A model generated the notes under the pieces. It ran no database searches, was not told the origin of the DNA, and was given only the letters and a program-made list of their open reading frames with translations. A stretch of 64,000 bases of DNA, taken from the NCBI GenBank assembly GCA_023101725.1, contig JALJCO010009114.1, positions 434,001-498,000 on the forward strand. Direction: 5' to 3'. The translations under genes were made by a program, and so were the position numbers. Below are positions 58,271 to 64,000 of the stretch, one piece after another. Within the stretch, counting starts at the first letter, position 1; each line of letters begins with the position of its first letter. This DNA comes from Atherinomorus stipes. Taxonomy: Eukaryota > Chordata > Actinopteri > Atheriniformes > Atherinidae.

Positions 58271-59269
58271 TTTTACATGCCACTTTGTCCTTGCTCATGA
58301 TTTTAAATTGTAAATTAGGAATTCCTCGGGTGTGCTTGTTGTTGTTGTGGCCACTTATATAGTATACATCAACGTGCACACAAACCAGGATGCTAACAGA
58401 GCCCAGATGACCAATAATAGCCTTGCTAATGAGCTCTCAATTCACAACTTCACCAGGTGCGACAAAAACTACTGAAAACAACGTTTATAAGAAAGAAATT
58501 TACAAAAATAATATTCATAATAGGTTCAAACATTAAGGGCCGCCTAATATTCATTTGGGTATCTTTAATTTTTTAAATATTTTAATCGTATTTGAATAAC
58601 AAAATTCGGAGTCAACGCCTTACAGGGGTCTTTAGAGCAGCTGATCTTTGAACTGATGGGATCTCTGCAGGAAAGAAGCTGGAATCGCTTCTGCCAGAAG
58701 AAAAGAACTCTGTCCAGTGTAAAGTGAAAAGCTGACAAAGAGTCAGCGTGACTGCATTTTCCACTTATCAATAACCATCTTTACGAATACTTAAGTGTTC
58801 CCATTGAACAGCAGGTGAAAAGCCATTTTCTTCTCTCTATGCAAAGGCAGTAAGAGGAAGCATCACAGGGATCATGAATTTTTGGACACTTCAAACGGAC
58901 TACAACTTATGATGCATCTAATCCTGCTGAGCACATCAGTATCCCTGGTGGGAGTAAAGAGTGCTCCACTGAATATAGCACACTCACTCCCAGATATACA
59001 GCCATGCATGCCTTTACCCTGCCAGCACTACTGTGCTCATTCATACACAATGTACACCAGAGTGATGGGACACTGTAGCAGAGCAAGGACACAAAATATT
59101 CAACCATCACATCCTCTCGCCACACTCAAAGAAAGCCTCCATCTAAATATGTAAATCCACAAACACACACAAGCAAATCCATTTAAATCCCAACTTTAAT
59201 TATTGATAATTGTACTGATGTCACATGACAATTTAAACAGTTATCCAAGCCTTCTTTACCGCAGACATC

Positions 59270-59590
59270 CGGCGATGATTAATTCACAGAGAGGCCAAGA
59301 AGTGAGAAAAAAAGATGTAAGAGTTGACATTCTATTAAAGAAAGGTATGTGAGGGGAGATGAGGGGGCAAGAGAGCTGGAGGGGATGATCATCTTACAGG
59401 AAAGGACTAATAAATGGCTGCTAGACTGGTAGGGGGGGGTTAAAAAAAGAACAGGAAAGAGCCGGAGAAGAGAGAAAAAAAAAAGGCAGAAAAAGACAAG
59501 GATGAAGAGAAAGCCGGAGGGGGAACAGTGAGGAGGAGTAAATAAGGGAGAAATCCAACTGGGGAAAAGGAACGCAGACGAGAGGATTCA
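59270..59590 (+). other. Purine-rich tract in the ctnna1 intron
   Basis: About 300 bp strongly biased to A and G on the plus strand, so pyrimidine-rich in the ctnna1 pre-mRNA. No strict repeat unit. No gene. Confidence 0.7.
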
Positions 59591-60201
59591 GCTGAAGTTG
59601 GGAGGGGCGTTTAAGTCAGAGTGAGACGGCGAGCGCGCCAAAGAGTGCGTGCGCACAGGCACACATGCAACCGCAGAGACCTGGAATGAGGCTGAATGCA
59701 GCAGCCATGCTAATGAAGGCTTGGGGAAGTATTCAGACGGCTGAGAGCAGGGCACTGTGAAAGCATCACTTGTGCTCGTACTCCGCTCAGCTGCTGGCTT
59801 CCCTCAGCACTCAGGAAACTCTGCAAGGCTGCTCAGACTGTGACATGTGAATACATAAGCTGCACCGAGAGGGGAGACCAGAACACCTTGGATTGATTTG
59901 GCAAAGCGAACAGAGTCTGTGCCTGCGATTAATGTGACAGTGGTCATAATTACATGATTACGTCCTGAAACAAACGCCTCACCAACAGCCTTCATTCTGC
60001 CACACTCCTGTTTCCACAATCCAGATTAACAGGCAAGTCACGATTTACCAAGAAAAATTTTAGCTCCTGCTTTTAAAGAGTATAAATAATTGATGAGGTA
60101 AGTGACATAATTCAGGTAAACCTGCTCAGCATGTGTGCACTTTGTCTACAGGCTGTGAAAACAAACCTCTGCAGCCAAGTTACCTGCTGCTGAAACAATT
60201 A

Positions 60202-60662
60202 CTGTATTTTCCGGACTATAAGTCGCTCCTGAGTGTAAGTCGGATTTCGGATTTTTCATGTACAACTTGTTACTGCTAAAAATTACACAGTCAGTCCAAT
60301 TCCAAAGTTAATGTCTGTCAATGATCATAAACATAACTAAAGAAGGATAAATGTGTTGTTCGAGGATTTGTTCCACCACACAGGCAGTACAGCCAGATGT
60401 CCAAACTGAACTCCTCTCACTGAGATAAGGCTATTTTGGGATTTTTGCCCTTGGAGCAGAATATAGTTGTCGCAAGCCTACAGCGCCCTCTTTTGAGATT
60501 AGACGGTAATATTTACTCCTTGGCTCATATCAGTCAATATGAATTAAAACTTAAAAATATGTTAAATTGCATATATTTTGGTGTATAAGTCACACTGGAC
60601 TACAAGTCACACAAGCAACCAAAGTATGAAAAAAAATACGACTTATAGTCCGGAAAATACGG
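60202..60662. mobile_element. TA-flanked MITE, TTTTCCGGACTATAAGTC family
   Basis: TA at 60200-60201 and 60663-60664 flank termini CTGTATTTTCCGGACTATAA and, in reverse complement, CCGTATTTTCCGGACTATAA, with the repeat extending at least four bases further. This is a widespread vertebrate non-autonomous family. TA targets fit Tc1/mariner or pogo type. Internal GCCTACAGCGCCCTCTTTTG. No coding. Confidence 0.88.
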
Positions 60663-60664
60663 TA

Positions 60665-63129
60665 AGTTCCATTTAAAAAACATACGTACTGTCGTAGAAA
60701 TGTTTTCTTCCTTTTTTGGTCTTGTGCGGATACTACTTAAAAAACAACTGCCCTTCAGTCCTCTCACTGTGTGGCCAGTAATAGATGGCGATGGCAAAGC
60801 AGAAAGATGTGCAGTGGGAACTTCATTGCATGAAGCTTTTCAGGGCAAACTAATAGAAAAGGTGAGTCACAGTCTTTCAAAAGGATCCAGCAGAGCAGCC
60901 AGAAATGTCACCGATTCTTGTGCAACTATTCTTAACCCCTTCACCGTGCTTATGAACAATTTGGGAAATAAGAAAAGTCATCAAAAGAGGGAAGACTGAG
61001 TCATAACATAGAAGATTGTGAAATTCATCCATTGTGAAAGCTTAACATGACTTGTGTTTAGTTTCTACTTTTTAAGTTATTTTGTATTTTACATCTGAGT
61101 TGCTGCAGCAGAAACAAATCTACAATGTTCTCTTAACACGCTGCAAAGATAAAATAATCAGAAACAGCCTCACTGGCTGTGTGTAAAAGTAACAATCTAT
61201 AAAAATGAATGATGAACAGGATAGTCACATCTCATCATTGCAAATGCCATGCAGTTTCACTGAATTCCATTACACAAGCAGAAGCAGAGCCGCCGCCGGC
61301 CAGGGCTGACCTTTCCGGACGCATCACCCAGAGGAAATGCCAATTTCCAATATTTACTGACAAGGCAGCATCCTAATGCGCTGCTAGCGGCAACCTGTTG
61401 CAGTGCGCCAACGGCACTGGACCTAAGATGTGTTTTCTCTTGTTTATCAGTCACTTCCTGTTATAACAATGACACTCCCATCATCAGATCTAAGTGAGGC
61501 GAATGTCTCTGTTTACTGTATTCACCAGAGGAAATTGCTGCTTTATCCTGCGGCTTTGACCTTTGCAAAAAGCAGTGATGACCTAAACCATCATTGCATC
61601 ATCTTGGTTTTTATTACACATTTAAAACTTTAACCCATAAAAACCTGATGCAAATGTATCTCTACCGATGTTGAGAGGGGTTCTTGGGTGTCTGTGGGCT
61701 GAGGCAAGAAGCCAAAAAACAAGAATTTTATTCAGTACATCTCTGCTTGTTATAACCGACAGATATAAAAGCTTTAATCAAGGAAAGCTTGGCTGTATGT
61801 GCTGAGGACGGACTGCAAAAGCTGTGAATGGAGGAAGAGAAATCCAAAACCTCACACCAGCTGTCACGCCCCCCCATGCAACCTTATTACTCCAACATAG
61901 TTATACAACTGGGTTTGGGCTGTTTGATGTTTGAAGTGAACAGAAATAAACTCCTTCTGCAGCAAGCAGATGTTATAAAATGCTGACGCATTGTTCACCT
62001 GAAAAGGAACCAGCCAAGTTGCAGCTTAACTCACCACGAAAGTGAGAGATAATCTCTGGCCTTTGAAATTACAACTTTCATCACATTTATACAGTTGTTT
62101 TTTTCCTTCTTTTTTTAGGGGTGCACGATAATTATTGTGTTGAAGTATGGGGAAACAAGACAACCAATTCAGTTTTTCTTCTTTAAAAAAAAAAAAAAAA
62201 AAAGCAATCAAAATAATTACTAAATCTTCCTTTACACAGCCAACAAACCCTTTGTATATAAGTTGAAAATATTTAAATCTGAGGATCTGATTAAAGTTTT
62301 GAAGAGGATGATAGGAATTTCCAAGGGAGAAAAAAAAAGTTTTATTTTTCTTAATCACCTACAGAGTAAAAAAACAAACAAGTGTCATTTAGTATCCAAA
62401 AGCTTTTCCCATTGAAAGAGAGCAAATTCTGTCTGAGAGGAACATGTATATTTAATAATCCGACAATAAGAACTAACGCCAAACTCCATGGCATTTCTTC
62501 TAGAGGTGTTCAGTTATGGAACAGCTGCAGTGATGAAAGAAAAACATGTCAAACTATAGAAAAAAAAAAAAATACAAAATAACAGAAGCAAAATGGATAA
62601 AAACCTCCTTCATTATTAGAGTCTAATCATTGTTGAGTATTATTATATGTTTTGTGATTATAAAGAGATTATTCTGATTATTATTATTGAGTATTATTAG
62701 GGATTATACTGTGATAATGAGGATTATGATTATAGTGAAAGTTGTGTTGTGATTTACGAAAGAGTAGAATTATTACTGAGTATTATTAATAATCAATATG
62801 TTTCATTGTGGACTAAATTGTTTTGTTTTTAGTATGGTTTTTTAGAATTTTTAAATTAGTGTTGTTAAATTTAGTGGTGGATAAAGTATTTTGCCTTATA
62901 AGTTTCCTTACTTTTTTCAAAACTTTTTTTCAAACTATGTTTTTTTATTCTTATGATTATTAATGAGCACCAAAAAATTATCAGGCCAAAAACAGGAAAT
63001 TATGTCATTCTGATAAGTCCGATATAATGACGACTTGCCCCTATAACATATACTGTATATTCAGGGATGAAAAAAAAAAAAAAGAAAAGAAAAAAAAGAA
63101 AGAAAGGGATGCAGGTGGGATTTTTAAAC
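60665..63129. other. ctnna1 intron sequence without recognised elements
   Basis: Poly-A at 62184-62202, ATT-rich imperfect repeat at 62630-62800 (ATTATTATTGAGTATTATTAG-type units), A-rich at 63068-63103. No exon found. Confidence 0.45.
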
Positions 63130-63260
63130 TGGGGGTAGGCTGGACGATTATGGAAAAATTATCACCACAATTATTTTGACTGATGTTGAAATAACGATTA
63201 ATATTAACGATTATTCATTGATTTTATAAAAAGTGTTTATTGAACCGCCAAAACTCAACT
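63130..63260. mobile_element. hAT-like terminus
   Basis: GGGTAGGCTGGACGATTATG, ATTATCACCACAATTATTTT and AATAACGATTAATATTAACG are typical of ACGATTAT-rich hAT relicts. The other end was not identified. Confidence 0.4.
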
Positions 63261-63400
63261 TCAAATACAACTTATAAAAAAATAAAACCAGAAATAAATT
63301 AGAAACAAGTAAAGGGAAAAAAAAAAGGAACAAGTAAAGGAGTAAAATAAGAATATTATTTAAGATAATAATAGCAATAAAAAGTGGAAAATAAAGTTAA

Positions 63401-63429
63401 ATCATTCTGTGGGTGAACTATTCCTTTAA
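63401..63429 (+). mobile_element. Terminal fragment of foldback MITE (family 3)
   Basis: ATCATTCTGTGGGTGAACTA followed by TTCCT-TTAA equals the right terminus of 9809-10547. Confidence 0.75.
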
Positions 63430-64000
63430 AGGTTTACATGGTCTTCTTAAAGCACAATTAAATTTTATTTGGAATTAAAGAGGAATTAAAACTCATGTAA
63501 ATGAGGTCAATGGCTTTTAGTTCATCATTGATTCCAAAAGAAGATTTGCACCAAATTTGTAGACAAAAAACAAAAACACAGTAAGGGGACGGGAGTTTGT
63601 GCTTGAATATGGTAAGGGGGTCTTGCATAATTAAAGAGCTGCAAATGAGCAAGAACGTTCAAGACGACCAGCCACTGGGCACCTCTATTTGCCATTACAC
63701 TGAAAAACTGTCAAGAGGCTGCAGGGGTGCAGAGATTTAAGAGATACAGAGCGTGCTTGGTGCCATGGGAAAATATTGTTTGAGATCGGCAGTAAAGTTT
63801 AAGCAGAGCAGAAACCAAAGCACTGCAAAGATCATTTTGTTTCAGCAGGTAAAGCCACAACACGAGATACGGCCACGCAGGGACAGGAAATGATCAATCT
63901 CAAGCTGTGGCCTGGAGACACTTCAGGATAAATACACAGTTACATGAAAAATGTTTACGACACAACTGGAGTTTAAAAGCTGTTGGAACAGAGGAGGGGC

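Larger units (their letters stand above)
55975..64000 (-). other. ctnna1: ctnna1 upstream intron (continues beyond the window)
   Basis: The exon that should precede CPDSSC encodes the segment ending in the conserved GRTIADH-type sequence. I searched both strands by eye to base 64000 and did not see it, so the intron is at least 8 kb. It holds repeats at 57407-58270, 60200-60664 and 63130-63429, a purine-rich tract at 59270-59590 and an A/T-rich stretch at 62620-63330. No other gene was recognised. Confidence 0.7.

Noticed and set aside
1..64000. CRISPR array, prophage, operon or other prokaryotic system
   Set aside because: Spliced exons, microsatellites and teleost transposons show this is vertebrate nuclear DNA. 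No regular repeat-spacer pattern exists.

Overview
The window looks like teleost fish (probably acanthomorph) nuclear DNA. It is AT-rich, very gene-poor and filled with interspersed repeats of kinds common in teleost genomes: many short inverted-repeat DNA transposons, hAT-type elements starting TAGGGCTGGG, a Tc1 relict, retroposon tails and microsatellites. There are no operons, ribosome-binding sites or CRISPR arrays, and I found no convincing tRNA or rRNA gene.

The only functional gene I can support is the 3' end of ctnna1 (alpha-E-catenin) on the minus strand. Its last two coding exons are at 55840-55974 and 52254-52541. They are separated by a 3.3 kb intron, and a 3' UTR of about 1.5 kb probably ends near a polyadenylation signal at 50766-50771. 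The exons encode 140 residues that correspond to the last 140 residues of the 906-residue human protein, within the F-actin-binding domain. The rest of the gene lies beyond base 64000, so 55975-64000 is intron.

Bases 1-50.7 kb lie downstream of ctnna1. I found no intact gene there. The region is a layered transposon deposit: (i) a THAP-domain exon relict (859-1036) inside an inverted-repeat element, and a possible piggyBac-like relict (1926-2150); (ii) at least six families of elements ending in TTAA followed by AGG or AGN; (iii) hAT-type elements, two of them with clear 8-bp target duplications (15231-15531 and 37121-37281); (iv) nested insertions, the clearest at 35073-36464; (v) two Tc1-like copies that share one internal deletion (29170-29606 and, inside the ctnna1 intron, 53447-53930); (vi) a TA-flanked element at 60202-60662.

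Two stretches (6178-6262 and about 40802-41160) are dominated by G runs where a repeat copy should continue. They look like sequencing or assembly artefacts. The main interest of the window is the record of transposition: one architecture (TTAA plus AGG termini) recurs in unrelated families, which suggests mobilisation by a common class of transposase.
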